From: Tsukamurella sputi
GTDB taxonomy: Bacteria > Actinomycetota > Actinomycetes > Mycobacteriales > Mycobacteriaceae
Direction of reading: 5' to 3'
Length of the DNA: 64,000 nucleotides
Assembly (NCBI RefSeq): GCF_007858445.1
Contig: NZ_VIGV01000001.1
Span: 868,001-932,000 of the forward strand
The notes under the pieces were generated by a model. It saw only the letters and a list, made by a program, of their open reading frames with translations. It did no database searches and had not been told where the DNA came from. This document shows, piece after piece, positions 1-8,122 of this stretch. The position numbers and the translations under genes were made by a program. The first letter of the stretch is position 1. Every line of letters starts with the position of its first letter.

Positions 1-450
1 CCCCTCGAGGCAGCGCTCCACGGCGGTGCGGCCGATCTCGACCGCCAGCTGGGCGCAATCGGCGCTCCAGTGCATGCTGGCGTCGCCGTCAAGGGCTAGG
101 ACTACGGCGCGTTTCGGCGTGGACTCGACCTCCTCGTGACCGCACTGCAGGAGCGAGCCGCCGCGGATCGGTACGCCGACCTGGTAGTGAGACTGCATTC
201 GGCTGGGGCGGACGATGACCTCGGTGCCGTGGCTGATCTCGGCGACGGTGATCGACTCCGTGTACCGCGCGTGAATCTCGACCTCGAAATCTCCTCGGGG
301 GCCCATGATCACGAGATCGTGGGGGCAGAACACGGACGAGATGGTGTGCACAGCCTCGTCGAGGTCACCGGTCCGTGCGGAATCAACCTTCCAGCGAGGG
401 GTGGCCGATGCCGCAAGGCCGCTTCGGAGCGGGTCGATCGTCGTGCTCAT
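1..450 (-). CDS. AraC-family transcriptional regulator, N-terminal part (runs off left edge)
   Basis: An open frame runs leftward from an ATG at 450 to the window edge (150 codons) with no stop, so the gene is partial and its C-terminus is missing. The protein looks like the cupin-like ligand-binding domain that precedes the HTH in AraC/XylS regulators; segments such as SVFCPHDLVIMGP and VRPSRMQSHYQVGVPIRGG fit that domain. The DNA-binding half would lie left of the window. It is divergent from the SDR/alcohol dehydrogenase operon starting at 703, so it is probably the activator of that operon (inference). The competing plus-strand frame over the same bases has no family resemblance. Confidence 0.72.
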   Translation of the reverse strand, partial: MSTTIDPLRSGLAASATPRWKVDSARTGDLDEAVHTISSVFCPHDLVIMGPRGDFEVEIHARYTESITVAEISHGTEVIVRPSRMQSHYQVGVPIRGGSLLQCGHEEVESTPKRAVVLALDGDASMHWSADCAQLAVEIGRTAVERCLEG

Positions 451-614
451 CACCCGAGTCTGGCACGCCGCTACAGCTCTGAACAGGGGAAATCGGAGTG
501 CATCCGGTGTGTGAGCAAATCGTTGCGCGAAGTGGCCCATCGTTTCGCCGTGCGGATCGCCGCGGTCTGCGCAGCCTCCTAATGTTCTCCTTCAACGGCG
601 CCACACGTACTCGC

Positions 615-629
615 CCGATCGTCGATCGG
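615..629. promoter_or_regulatory. Palindrome in the AraC/SDR divergent region
   Basis: Perfect 7-bp arms (CCGATCG / CGATCGG) flank one central T. It lies about 75 bp upstream of the SDR start and about 165 bp from the AraC start, so it could be an operator. No consensus is recognised. The rest of the 252-bp intergenic region (451-702) shows no gene. Confidence 0.3.
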
Positions 630-702
630 ACTGCCGCCGCATCGATCCCCATCAGTCGCAGGCTCCCCCGAGCGTTCTCGACCCACGAACGGAGAAATCC
701 CC

Positions 703-1452
703 ATGTCAGCAACTCACGACGAACGTGTCGCCGTCGTCACCGGCGCCGCGCGCGGTATCGGCCAAGCCGTGTGCCGGCAACTCGCGGAGCGCGGCGTCAC
801 CATCGTCGCCGTCGACGTCACCGATCCCACGGAGACGCTTGACCAGCTCGCATCCGCCGGTCACGACGACGCCCTCGGCCTCGTCGCCGACGTCACCGAC
901 CCCGAACGCGTGCAGCAGATCGGCGACGAGGTCCGCGAGCGCTTCGGCCGGTGCGACATCCTCGTCAACAACGTCGGCATCTACCCCTTCGTCGACATCG
1001 ACGACCTCACGCTGGAGACCTGGCGAAAGGTCCTCTCGGTGAACCTCGACTCCCAGTTCCTCATGACCAAGACGGTCCTGCCGCTCATGAAGGAAGCGGG
1101 ATGGGGACGGATCGTGAACCTCACGTCCAACTCGATCGGGCTCGTCGTGCCCGGCCTGAGCGCGTACGGCGCCAGCAAGATGGGCGCGATCGGATTCACC
1201 CGCGCCCTGGCGACCGATGTCGCGCCCTTCGGTATCACCGTCAACGCCGTGGGACCCACGCTCACCCGCACGCCCGGCGTGACTTCCGCGGTGGCCCCCG
1301 AACTGCAGGAGGCGGTTTCGCAGGGCCAGGCCATCAAGAAGGTCGGCGAGGCCGACGACGTCGTCGGAACGATCCTGTTCCTCGCGAGCGAGGACTCCTA
1401 CTTCGTGACCGGCCAGACCATCATGGCCGACGGCGGGCTGGTGCGACTGTGA
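703..1452 (+). CDS. SDR-family NAD(P)-dependent oxidoreductase
   Basis: A 249-residue classical short-chain dehydrogenase. The N-terminal Rossmann motif TGAARGIGQ is near residue 13, the NNVG motif (ILVNNVGIYPF) near 90, and the catalytic Ser and Tyr-x-x-x-Lys (LTSNSIG; YGASKMG) near 140 and 158. The C-terminus FVTGQTIMADGG is typical of the 3-oxoacyl-ACP reductase/sugar alcohol subgroup. A GGAG ribosome site sits about 9 nt upstream of the ATG. The stop overlaps the next gene's GTG by 4 nt, so the two are translationally coupled. Substrate unknown; with the zinc dehydrogenase and the divergent AraC regulator, stepwise oxidation of an alcohol or terpenoid substrate is plausible (inference). 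Confidence 0.88.
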   Translation: MSATHDERVAVVTGAARGIGQAVCRQLAERGVTIVAVDVTDPTETLDQLASAGHDDALGLVADVTDPERVQQIGDEVRERFGRCDILVNNVGIYPFVDIDDLTLETWRKVLSVNLDSQFLMTKTVLPLMKEAGWGRIVNLTSNSIGLVVPGLSAYGASKMGAIGFTRALATDVAPFGITVNAVGPTLTRTPGVTSAVAPELQEAVSQGQAIKKVGEADDVVGTILFLASEDSYFVTGQTIMADGGLVRL

Positions 1453-2576
1453 CCACCACCGTGAACAGCCGCATCGCCGTCTTCGCCGAGGGCGGCCGTC
1501 CTGTCGAGTCCCGTAGCATCGAGGTCCCCGCGCCCGGCCGGGGACAGATCCTCGCGCGCACCGCGCTGGGCGGCGTCTGCGGGACCGACGTGCACTTGCG
1601 CCGCGGCGACTTCGACCTCCCGTTCCCTGTAGTGCTCGGGCACGAGGGTGTCGGCATCGTCGAGCAACTCGGCGAGGGAGTCGTACGCGACGCGGCCGGG
1701 GTCTCCCTCGCCGTCGGCGACGCGGTCTACTGGTCCCCGATCCCGCCGTGCGGACGGTGCTACTACTGCACCGTCGAGAAGGACTTCTCCTCGTGCACGC
1801 AGTCGGCCTGGTTCCACGACGCCGACCTTCCCGGCTGGGGCAGCTACGCCGACTACGTGACCCTGCCCGCCGCGATGTCGGTCTATCGGATCCCGGACGG
1901 TACCTCGCCGGAGGCGGTGATCGCGCTCGGCTGCGCGCTGCCGGCGGTCCTGCAGGGCTTCGACCGGGCAGGAGAGTCCGGTGTCATCGACACCGTCGTG
2001 ATCCAGGGCGCCGGGCCGATCGGCCTGTCCGCGGTGCTCGCTGCCCGGCAGCGCGGCGCGGGCACGATCGTCGTGATCGATCAGCACGAGAACCGGCTCG
2101 CGACCGCCCGCGCGCTCGGCGCCACCGCCACGCTGACGCTCGACACCGACGCGGCGGAGCGCAAGCGCCGCGTACTCGAACTGTGCGGCGAGCGCGGGCC
2201 GCGCCTCGTCGTCGAGGCCGCGGGGGTGCTGTCGGCGTTCGGCGAAGGCGTGGACCTGGCCGGGCACAACGGCGCCTACCTGCTGATCGGGCTCTGGTCC
2301 GGCCGGGGCCAGGTGCCGATAGACCCGACGGTCGTCGTGCACAAGAACCTCCGCATCGTCGGATCCTGCTACGCCCAGCCCGAGCACTACTACCGGGCCA
2401 TGCACCTCGCGGCAGAGCTCGAAGCGCGGATCCCATTGACCGACATCATCACCCACAGCTTCGATGTCGCTGACGCGAACGCGGCCCTCGACGCCGTCGA
2501 GCGGGGCGAGGCGGTGAAGGCCGTAATCCGGCCCGACAGCGCACTGCGGGCCCCTCTCCCGGGAGGCACTCGATGA
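1449..2576 (+). CDS. Zinc-dependent alcohol dehydrogenase (MDR superfamily)
   Basis: A 375-residue medium-chain dehydrogenase. The catalytic zinc site is GGVCGTDVHLRRG plus GHEGVG near residues 40-70. A structural-zinc Cys cluster (PPCGRCYYC, then a Cys 8 residues further on) lies near 100-115. The nucleotide-binding motif GAGPIGLSA is near 185. The GTG start at 1449 overlaps the SDR stop (GTGA); a second GTG at 1461 is an alternative. The aromatic-rich loop after the zinc lobe (WFHDADLPGWGSYADYV) resembles the phosphonate-catabolism-associated/benzyl-alcohol type rather than classical ADH, but the substrate cannot be read from sequence. Its end overlaps the COX4-like gene by 4 nt. Confidence 0.87.
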   Translation: MTTTVNSRIAVFAEGGRPVESRSIEVPAPGRGQILARTALGGVCGTDVHLRRGDFDLPFPVVLGHEGVGIVEQLGEGVVRDAAGVSLAVGDAVYWSPIPPCGRCYYCTVEKDFSSCTQSAWFHDADLPGWGSYADYVTLPAAMSVYRIPDGTSPEAVIALGCALPAVLQGFDRAGESGVIDTVVIQGAGPIGLSAVLAARQRGAGTIVVIDQHENRLATARALGATATLTLDTDAAERKRRVLELCGERGPRLVVEAAGVLSAFGEGVDLAGHNGAYLLIGLWSGRGQVPIDPTVVVHKNLRIVGSCYAQPEHYYRAMHLAAELEARIPLTDIITHSFDVADANAALDAVERGEAVKAVIRPDSALRAPLPGGTR

Positions 2577-2866
2577 CCGCCACAGCGGCGACGGTCCACC
2601 AAGCCCCGTTGATCCGGCAGCCCTACTTCTGGGTCTGGCTCGGCTTGATCGCGGTGACCGGCGTGTCCTACTGGCTCGGTAGCGGCCACGGTATGGCCTC
2701 GCCGGAGGCGGCGAACGCAGTGATCCTCGTGGTCGCCTTCGTCAAGGTGCGCTTCATCGGAATCCATTTCATGGACCTCAAGGACGCGCCCTGGGCGTTG
2801 CGATCGATCTTCGAAGCTTTCTGTGTGATCGTCTGTGCAGCGCTGATCGCGATCCTCACGGTGTAG
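2573..2866 (+). CDS. Cytochrome c oxidase subunit IV-like small membrane protein
   Basis: A 97-residue protein with three predicted membrane helices (about 19-37, 43-60, 74-95). The conserved block between helices, VKVRFIGIHFMDLKDAP, is the signature of the prokaryotic COX4 family (COX4_pro), small partners of haem-copper oxidases and NorE-like complexes. The ATG overlaps the dehydrogenase stop (ATGA), so it belongs to the same transcript. No other oxidase subunit is nearby, and an isolated COX4-like gene in a dehydrogenase operon is unusual. It may link the dehydrogenases to a membrane electron acceptor, but that is speculation. Confidence 0.8.
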   Translation: MTATAATVHQAPLIRQPYFWVWLGLIAVTGVSYWLGSGHGMASPEAANAVILVVAFVKVRFIGIHFMDLKDAPWALRSIFEAFCVIVCAALIAILTV

Positions 2867-2888
2867 GCCCGCGCACGCCGCACGATGG

Positions 2889-3107
2889 TCAGGCGGCGTC
2901 GGGGCAGGTGGGGGTCGTCGGCGTGGGCTCGATCGCCGCGGCGAGGCGCCGCAGTGACCCCGCGGCGCGCGCTCGAACGCCCTGCCGCGGGCGGCGGTCG
3001 AGCCGCTGCCGCGCGTCGACGTGGTCGTGGATGTCCGCCAGGCGGGCGTAGACTGCCGCTGCGGGAGGATCCGCCGCCAGGTTCCAGTGCTCTCTGTATT
3101 CGCTCAT
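2889..3107 (-). CDS. Small hypothetical protein (72 aa)
   Basis: A short leftward frame begins at ATG 3107 (MSEYREHWNLAADPP) and ends at 2889. The N-terminal two thirds have balanced, Arg/Asp/His-containing composition (ARLADIHDHVDARQRLDRR) suggestive of a real helical protein; the tail is Pro/Thr-rich (EPTPTTPTCP). No family recognised. It fills the 296-bp gap between the COX4-like gene and the ArsR regulator. An in-frame extension to 3143 exists but adds only low-complexity residues. It could be chance coding in GC-rich DNA. Confidence 0.4.
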   Translation of the reverse strand: MSEYREHWNLAADPPAAAVYARLADIHDHVDARQRLDRRPRQGVRARAAGSLRRLAAAIEPTPTTPTCPDAA

Positions 3108-3162
3108 ACTGCAAGCACACACGAACCTCGCGACGGGTTCCAATGAATTAGGTGGCGCCTAC

Positions 3163-4170
3163 ATGTTGACCTACCTGCTGGACGTCGGCGATCTCGCCGA
3201 CGCGCGATTCGTGGTGTCCCCGTTGAACGAAACAGCACTGAGCCTGTTTCACCTGAACCACGTCCACGGGACCGCGCAGCACCTGACCGCCTGGCGGCGC
3301 GAGGCCGACGCCCGCATCGACCGGTACGACCGCGAGCTCGTCGACGCGCTCGTCTCGCCGTCCGGCAGGCAGATACCGGACTTCCTCACCCCGATCACCG
3401 CCCCCGCTGCGGGCCGGCCGTCGTTCGAGGTCCACCTCGCGGATCTCGCCGCCACTGAGCCGGAGACCGCGCACGCCGAGCTGGCCGAGCTCACCGAGGA
3501 CGGGCCGCCCTCGCCCGCACTGGCGCGGCTCCTGGCCCTCGACGACCCCGCGCCCGTTATCGCCGATGCTCTTGCCGCCTACCACGACGCCGCCATCGCC
3601 CCCGTCTGGCCCGTCGCGCAACGGATCCTGGAATCCGATGTGACGCACCGCGGTCGGGAGCTGGCCACCGGCGGCCCGGCCCGGCTGTTCGAGTCGCTCA
3701 GCCCTCGCGTGGAGTGGACCCGCACCGGAGAACTCAGCGTGGACCTGGCCTGTACGAAGAGCTCCGGACGGTTCTCCTCGGGTGGGCGCGGTTTGATCCT
3801 CATGCCCAGCGTCTTCATCAGCCGAGTGACGGTGGCGCACGATCCCCGTCGGACCGCTCCGCACGTCGGCTACCCCGCCCGGGGCTCCGCCACGCTCACC
3901 GAATCCGTGCGCCCCGCCGCGGACGACGCGCTGCGCAAGCTGATCGGGGCGGCCAAAGCAGACCTGCTCACCGCCCTCGCCGAGCCGGCGGCGGTCGTCG
4001 ATCTCGCGGCGGCGCTGGGCGTCTCGCCGTCGGCGGTCTCGCAGAGCCTGAAGATCCTGGGCGCCAACGGCATCGTGGAGAGCTCGCGATACGGGCGGCG
4101 AGTCCTCTACCGTCGGAGCGCGATCGGCGACGCCCTGGTCAGCGCTCCGACGCGAAGACCACGTTCGTGA
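3163..4170 (+). CDS. ArsR-type winged-helix regulator with N-terminal DUF5937-like domain
   Basis: 335 residues. The C-terminal part from about 265 is a winged-helix module (LAAALGVSPSAVSQSLKILG, then a wing with RYGRRVLY) typical of ArsR/SmtB regulators. The long N-terminal domain, beginning MLTYLLDVGDLADARFVVSP and containing FHLNHVHG, matches the actinobacterial DUF5937 architecture of ArsR-like proteins. No metal-binding Cys pair is seen, so metal sensing is unlikely. The start follows a GGTGG ribosome site. The last 32 nt overlap the end of the convergent amidohydrolase gene. Confidence 0.75.
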   Translation: MLTYLLDVGDLADARFVVSPLNETALSLFHLNHVHGTAQHLTAWRREADARIDRYDRELVDALVSPSGRQIPDFLTPITAPAAGRPSFEVHLADLAATEPETAHAELAELTEDGPPSPALARLLALDDPAPVIADALAAYHDAAIAPVWPVAQRILESDVTHRGRELATGGPARLFESLSPRVEWTRTGELSVDLACTKSSGRFSSGGRGLILMPSVFISRVTVAHDPRRTAPHVGYPARGSATLTESVRPAADDALRKLIGAAKADLLTALAEPAAVVDLAAALGVSPSAVSQSLKILGANGIVESSRYGRRVLYRRSAIGDALVSAPTRRPRS

Positions 4171-5335
4171 AGACCTTCACGCCCATCTCGAGTGCGCGCT
4201 CGTCGAGCACGAAGTCCGGTTGGTGCAGGTCGTACTGACGGCCCTCGCCGGACCACACGCCGAGCCGAGCCATCGCGCCGGGCGCCTCCTCCAGATACCA
4301 GGAGAAGTCCTCACCGCCGCCGGACTGCGGGGTGTCGACCACGCCGTCGGGCGAGACGGCGCGCGCCGCGTCGGCAAGCCTGGTGGCGGCCAGGTGGTCG
4401 TTGATGACGGGCGGGACGCCCCGGGTGTAGTTCACCTCGTGCTTGAGCCGCAGCGGCGCGAGCAGCTCGCCGATGATCTCGCGGACCAGCGGCTCCAGGG
4501 ACTCCCAGATGGGGTGCTCGCCGGTGCGGACGGTGCCGTGCAACGCGCCGATCTGCGGGATCGCGTTCGGCGCGGATCCGGCGTTGGCCGCGCCCCACAC
4601 CATGATCGTGCCGGACCGCGGGTCCACCCGGCGCGACAGGACACCGGGCAGCCCCGTGATCACCGTGCCCATGGCGTAGATCAGGTCGCTCGTCAGGTGC
4701 GGCCGCGAGGTGTGCCCGCCGGGCGAGTGCAGGATCACCTCGACGTGGTCGGCGGCCGAGGTGATGGCACCCGAGCGCACGCCGATCTTTCCGACCTCGA
4801 CGCGCGGATCGCAGTGCAGCGCGTAGATGCGGGAGACGCCCTGCATCACCTCGTCGCGGACCGCGGAGAGCGCTCCGCCCGGCATGACCTCCTCGGCGGG
4901 CTGGAAGACCAGCCGCACGCCCACGGGCAACCGGCCGGCGCGGTCCAGCTCGGCGAGCACGAGTCCGGTGCCGAGCAGGATCGAGGTGTGCGCATCGTGG
5001 CCGCAAGCGTGGGAGACGCCCGCGGCGGTGGACTCGTAGGCGAGGCCGGTGGCCTCGTGGATGGGTAGGGCGTCCATGTCGGCCCGCAGGGCCAACCGAT
5101 CACCGGTCGCCGGGCCGAGATCGCACACCAGTCCGGTGGTGGAGAGCTTGCGCGGATGCAGGCCCGCCGCGGTCAGCGCCTCGAAGACGACGTTGGTGGT
5201 GCGCTGCTCGCGCCAGGACAGCTCGGGGTGCGCGTGCAGATCGCGACGGAACTCACGGAGCCAATCGCCCTTGCGCCGCAACCACTGGTCGACGTACGCG
5301 GCCCTCGAGAGATCCTCGCCCACAGTCCCGCTCAC
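4139..5335 (-). CDS. amiA1: M20-family amidohydrolase (AmiA1-like N-acyl amino acid/hippurate hydrolase)
   Basis: A 398-residue M20D metallohydrolase. The metal site motifs are RADMDALP near residue 84, CGHDAHTS near 110, and FQPAEE near 145; the dimerisation lid follows (HSPGGHTSRP), with the late metal ligand in GGGEDFSWYLE near 350. Members cleave N-acyl amino acids or aryl-amide conjugates in the cytosol. Position next to amiB1, punA and pmmB, and the length, match M. tuberculosis Rv3305c. It is the last gene of a leftward operon; its ATG overlaps the amiB1-like stop by 4 nt. The true substrate is unknown. Confidence 0.87.
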   Translation of the reverse strand: MSGTVGEDLSRAAYVDQWLRRKGDWLREFRRDLHAHPELSWREQRTTNVVFEALTAAGLHPRKLSTTGLVCDLGPATGDRLALRADMDALPIHEATGLAYESTAAGVSHACGHDAHTSILLGTGLVLAELDRAGRLPVGVRLVFQPAEEVMPGGALSAVRDEVMQGVSRIYALHCDPRVEVGKIGVRSGAITSAADHVEVILHSPGGHTSRPHLTSDLIYAMGTVITGLPGVLSRRVDPRSGTIMVWGAANAGSAPNAIPQIGALHGTVRTGEHPIWESLEPLVREIIGELLAPLRLKHEVNYTRGVPPVINDHLAATRLADAARAVSPDGVVDTPQSGGGEDFSWYLEEAPGAMARLGVWSGEGRQYDLHQPDFVLDERALEMGVKVFTNVVFASER

Positions 5336-6534
5336 CGTCCGCCTCCATCACTTCCACGACGCGCGGCCGCGGTCAGCAACCGGGCGCGCTCGTCCTCGTC
5401 CTCCGCGACCGCAGCGAAGGCTGCGGCCAGGGCCAGCGCACCGTCGCACACGGCCCGATCGGCGGATTCGCTCGCGGCGGCGGCCGTGAACTCCGGCTGA
5501 TGGGTCACGGCCCCGCCGGTCTCGAGGCCGATCAGCGGATGGATCGACGGTACAGCGTGGCTCACATTGCCCATGTCGGTACTCCCCAGGGGCACCAGTC
5601 GCTCGTACTCCGGCGCCACCGGCGAACGGCCGATGGCGACCGCGGCGGAGCGGTACGCGGCAGCGAGGCCGTCGTCGCTGCGCAGCTCGGTGTAGGCGGG
5701 CGAGACCTCGGCTACCTCATGGGTGCAGCCGGCGGCGAGCGCGCCCGCGGCGAAGCAGTCGTCCGCGCGGGCCACGAGCCGGGCGAGCGACTCCGCATCG
5801 TCGGCGCGCAGGTAGTAGAGCAGTTCCGCCGCCGCGGGGACGACGTTCGGCGCGCTGCCGCCCTCACTGACGATGCCGTGCAGCTGCTGGCCGGGCTCGA
5901 GGTGCTGGCGCAGCAGGCCGAGCGCCACCTGGGCCACGGTCGCGGCGTCGCCCGCGTTGCGGCCGGCCCACGGTGCCGCGGAGGCGTGGGCCTCTCGGCC
6001 GGTGAACCGGATCGCCAGATCGGCCAGGGCGAGCGTGCGCGTACGCACCACGTCGAAGGGTGCCGGATGGACCATGCCCGCGCAGGCGACACCGTCGAAG
6101 GCGCCGCGCTGCAGCATGAGGACCTTGCCGCCCCCGGACTCCTCGGCGGGGGTGCCGTACACCTCGACGGTGATGCCCAGTTCGTCCGCGACGGAGGCGA
6201 GCGCGAGGCCCGCTCCGACCGCGGCAGCCGCGATGATGTTGTGCCCGCAGGCGTGACCTATCCCGGGCAGCGCGTCGTACTCGGCGAAGACCGCCACACG
6301 CAGCGGTCCGGAGCCGGACCGGGCGACGAACGCCGTCTCCAGCTCCGCGATCCCCTTCTCCACCGCGAAGCCGTGCCCCGCCAGCGCGTCCGCGACGAGC
6401 GCCGACGCGTGATGCTCCTCGAAGGCCAGTTCCGGGCGGGCGTGCACCGCGTGACTGACCGCGACCAGGTCACCCCGTGCGCGGTCGACGGTGCCGGTGA
6501 GCGACTCCAGAACGGAGGTGACGCGACCGGTCAC
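5332..6534 (-). CDS. amiB1: M20-family amidohydrolase (AmiB1-like)
   Basis: About 400 residues and paralogous to its downstream neighbour, but of the AbgB/Acy1L2 subtype: VAVFAEYDALPGIGHACGHN near residue 75 carries the metal residues, followed by GTPAEESGGGK and the lid segment GREAHASAAPW. The late ligand is in VPSIHPLIGL. The GTG at 6534 is chosen because it is 2 nt after the crotonase stop; longer in-frame extensions overlap the crotonase. Position matches Rv3306c. Likely a peptidase or amidase for p-aminobenzoyl-glutamate-type or acylated amino acids. Confidence 0.86.
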   Translation of the reverse strand: MTGRVTSVLESLTGTVDRARGDLVAVSHAVHARPELAFEEHHASALVADALAGHGFAVEKGIAELETAFVARSGSGPLRVAVFAEYDALPGIGHACGHNIIAAAAVGAGLALASVADELGITVEVYGTPAEESGGGKVLMLQRGAFDGVACAGMVHPAPFDVVRTRTLALADLAIRFTGREAHASAAPWAGRNAGDAATVAQVALGLLRQHLEPGQQLHGIVSEGGSAPNVVPAAAELLYYLRADDAESLARLVARADDCFAAGALAAGCTHEVAEVSPAYTELRSDDGLAAAYRSAAVAIGRSPVAPEYERLVPLGSTDMGNVSHAVPSIHPLIGLETGGAVTHQPEFTAAAASESADRAVCDGALALAAAFAAVAEDEDERARLLTAAARRGSDGGGR

Positions 6535-6536
6535 CG

Positions 6537-7253
6537 TCAGCCGAACTTGACTTCGGTCGTCGGAACGGCGAGGTCCGCGATGAGCGGCGCGTGCAGGTCG
6601 TTCTTGATCTTGTTCAGCGTGGGGCCGTCGGCGGCGGCGTTCGCCGCGGCCACGGCGGTCGCGGTGGGCAGCAGCTCCGCCTCGGAGACGGCCGATTGGA
6701 CGATGCCCGCGGCGACGGCGTCCGCACCGCCGTAGCGGCGTCCGGTGGTCATCGCCTCGATGGCGGTCTGGTACGGCAGGCGCGACCGCAGCAGGCTGGC
6801 CATCCCCACGGTGAAGCCCATCTTGAGGCTGACCTCGGGCAGGCAGAAGAAGCCGCGGTCGTCGCGCATCACGGCGAAGTCGCACGAGAGCGCCAGCATC
6901 GCGCCGGCGCCGAAGGCGTGCCCGTTGATCGCGGCCACCGTCGTCATCGGGAAGGTCAGCAGGCGGCTGAAGACCGTGTGCACACGGTCCAGGTACGCGG
7001 GCAGCTCGCCGACGTTCGCCAGGATGTACATGACATCGAGGCCGTTCGAGAAGAACTTGCCGGTCGCGGTCACGACCAGTGCGGCGGGCGCGCCTGCCGC
7101 CTGCGCCTCGATCTCGTCGAGCCGAGCGTGCACGGCCTCGACCCAATCGGGCGAGAACCGGTTCTCCGGGTTGGTCTCCGAGAGTTCGACACCCTCATCG
7201 CCCAGGAAGAGTGTGAAGACGTCGTCGGTACGCGTGACGTAAGGCATGGGCAT
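6537..7253 (-). CDS. Enoyl-CoA hydratase/isomerase (crotonase) family protein
   Basis: About 238 residues with the crotonase fold. The oxyanion-hole segment VVTATGKFFSNGLDVMYI is near residue 65 and INGHAFGAGAMLALSCDF near 115; an acidic residue sits in LPEVSLKMGF near 145. It would act on acyl-CoA thioesters (hydration, isomerisation or hydrolysis). The start may be ATG 7253 or ATG 7247, two codons later. It is the first gene of the leftward operon with the two amidohydrolases and is divergent from punA. The family link is secure; the reaction is not. Confidence 0.85.
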   Translation of the reverse strand: MPMPYVTRTDDVFTLFLGDEGVELSETNPENRFSPDWVEAVHARLDEIEAQAAGAPAALVVTATGKFFSNGLDVMYILANVGELPAYLDRVHTVFSRLLTFPMTTVAAINGHAFGAGAMLALSCDFAVMRDDRGFFCLPEVSLKMGFTVGMASLLRSRLPYQTAIEAMTTGRRYGGADAVAAGIVQSAVSEAELLPTATAVAAANAAADGPTLNKIKNDLHAPLIADLAVPTTEVKFG

Positions 7254-7265
7254 CACGATAGCGGC

Positions 7266-7271
7266 TAGCAT
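7266..7271 (+). promoter_or_regulatory. Leaderless promoter -10 of punA
   Basis: TAGCAT lies 8 nt before the punA ATG, so transcription should begin at or next to the start codon. No ribosome site is present. Confidence 0.5.
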
Positions 7272-7279
7272 CTGGGGCC

Positions 7280-8122
7280 ATGGCGCAACTGCACGCGGCA
7301 CGTGACTCCGGTATCGACGATCCCTCCGCTGCGGCCCGCGAGGGGGCCGCCGCGCTGACCACCGCGACGGGCGGTGACCCCTTCGACGTGGCGGTGGTGC
7401 TCGGCTCCGGCTGGGCGCCCGCGGCCGACGCACTCGTCGCGCGCGGTACCGCCGTCGGCTCGATCCCCATGGCCGATCTGCCCCACTTCGCCCCGCCCAG
7501 CGCGGCCGGACACAAGGGCACGGCGATCGCGGTGGCGGTCGGCGGCAAGCGGGTGCTGGTACTGCTGGGCCGCACTCACGCCTACGAGGGCCACGACCTC
7601 TCCCGCGTGGTGCATCCCGTGCGCACCGCCTGCGCGGCGGGCGCGCGCACGGTGATCCTCACCAACGCCGCGGGCGGCCTGCGCGAGGGCATGTCCGTCG
7701 GCGAGCCCGTGTTGATCGAGGACCACCTCAACCTCACGGCCCGCTCGCCGCTGGTCGGCGCGCAGTTCGTGAACCTCGTGGACGCCTACTCGCCGACACT
7801 GCGCGCGCTGGCGCAGAAGGTCGACCTCTCGCTGAAGGAGGGCGTCTACGCGGGACTACCCGGCCCGCACTACGAGACCCCGGCCGAGATCCGCATGCTC
7901 CGCACGCTCGGCGCCGACCTGGTCGGGATGTCGACGGTGCACGAGACCATCGCGGCCCGCGCGGAGGACGCAGCGGTGCTCGGGATCTCGCTCGTCACCA
8001 ACCTCGCCGCGGGCATCACGGGCGAGCCCCTGAACCACGAGGAGGTCCTCGAAGCGGGGCGCGAGGCGGCCGCACGGATGGGCGGCCTCCTCGCCGACGT
8101 GATCGAGGCGATGGACGCATGA
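7280..8122 (+). CDS. punA: Purine nucleoside phosphorylase (trimeric class)
   Basis: 280 residues, class II PNP: phosphorolysis of purine (deoxy)nucleosides such as inosine and guanosine to base and (deoxy)ribose-1-phosphate. Phosphate-site motifs VVLGSGWAP (near 35) and [10 protein letters not shown] (near 95), the NAAGG motif (near 133), and the base-site segment [17 protein letters not shown] (near 195) with MSTVHE are present. It overlaps the phosphosugar mutase gene by 4 nt, consistent with phosphopentose handling. Same order as Rv3307-Rv3308. Confidence 0.95.
   Translation: MAQLHAARDSGIDDPSAAAREGAAALTTATGGDPFDVAVVLGSGWAPAADALVARGTAVGSIPMADLPHFAPPSAAGHKGTAIAVAVGGKRVLVLLGRTHAYEGHDLSRVVHPVRTACAAGARTVILTNAAGGLREGMSVGEPVLIEDHLNLTARSPLVGAQFVNLVDAYSPTLRALAQKVDLSLKEGVYAGLPGPHYETPAEIRMLRTLGADLVGMSTVHETIAARAEDAAVLGISLVTNLAAGITGEPLNHEEVLEAGREAAARMGGLLADVIEAMDA

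Noticed and set aside
136-582. A plus-strand frame at the left edge
   Set aside because: The minus-strand frame here encodes a credible AraC ligand-binding domain, while this one has no resemblance to any family.
951-2576. A long frame fusing SDR-region sequence to the zinc dehydrogenase
   Set aside because: The N-terminal part is an out-of-frame reading of the SDR gene; the dehydrogenase starts at GTG 1449 with a 4-nt overlap.
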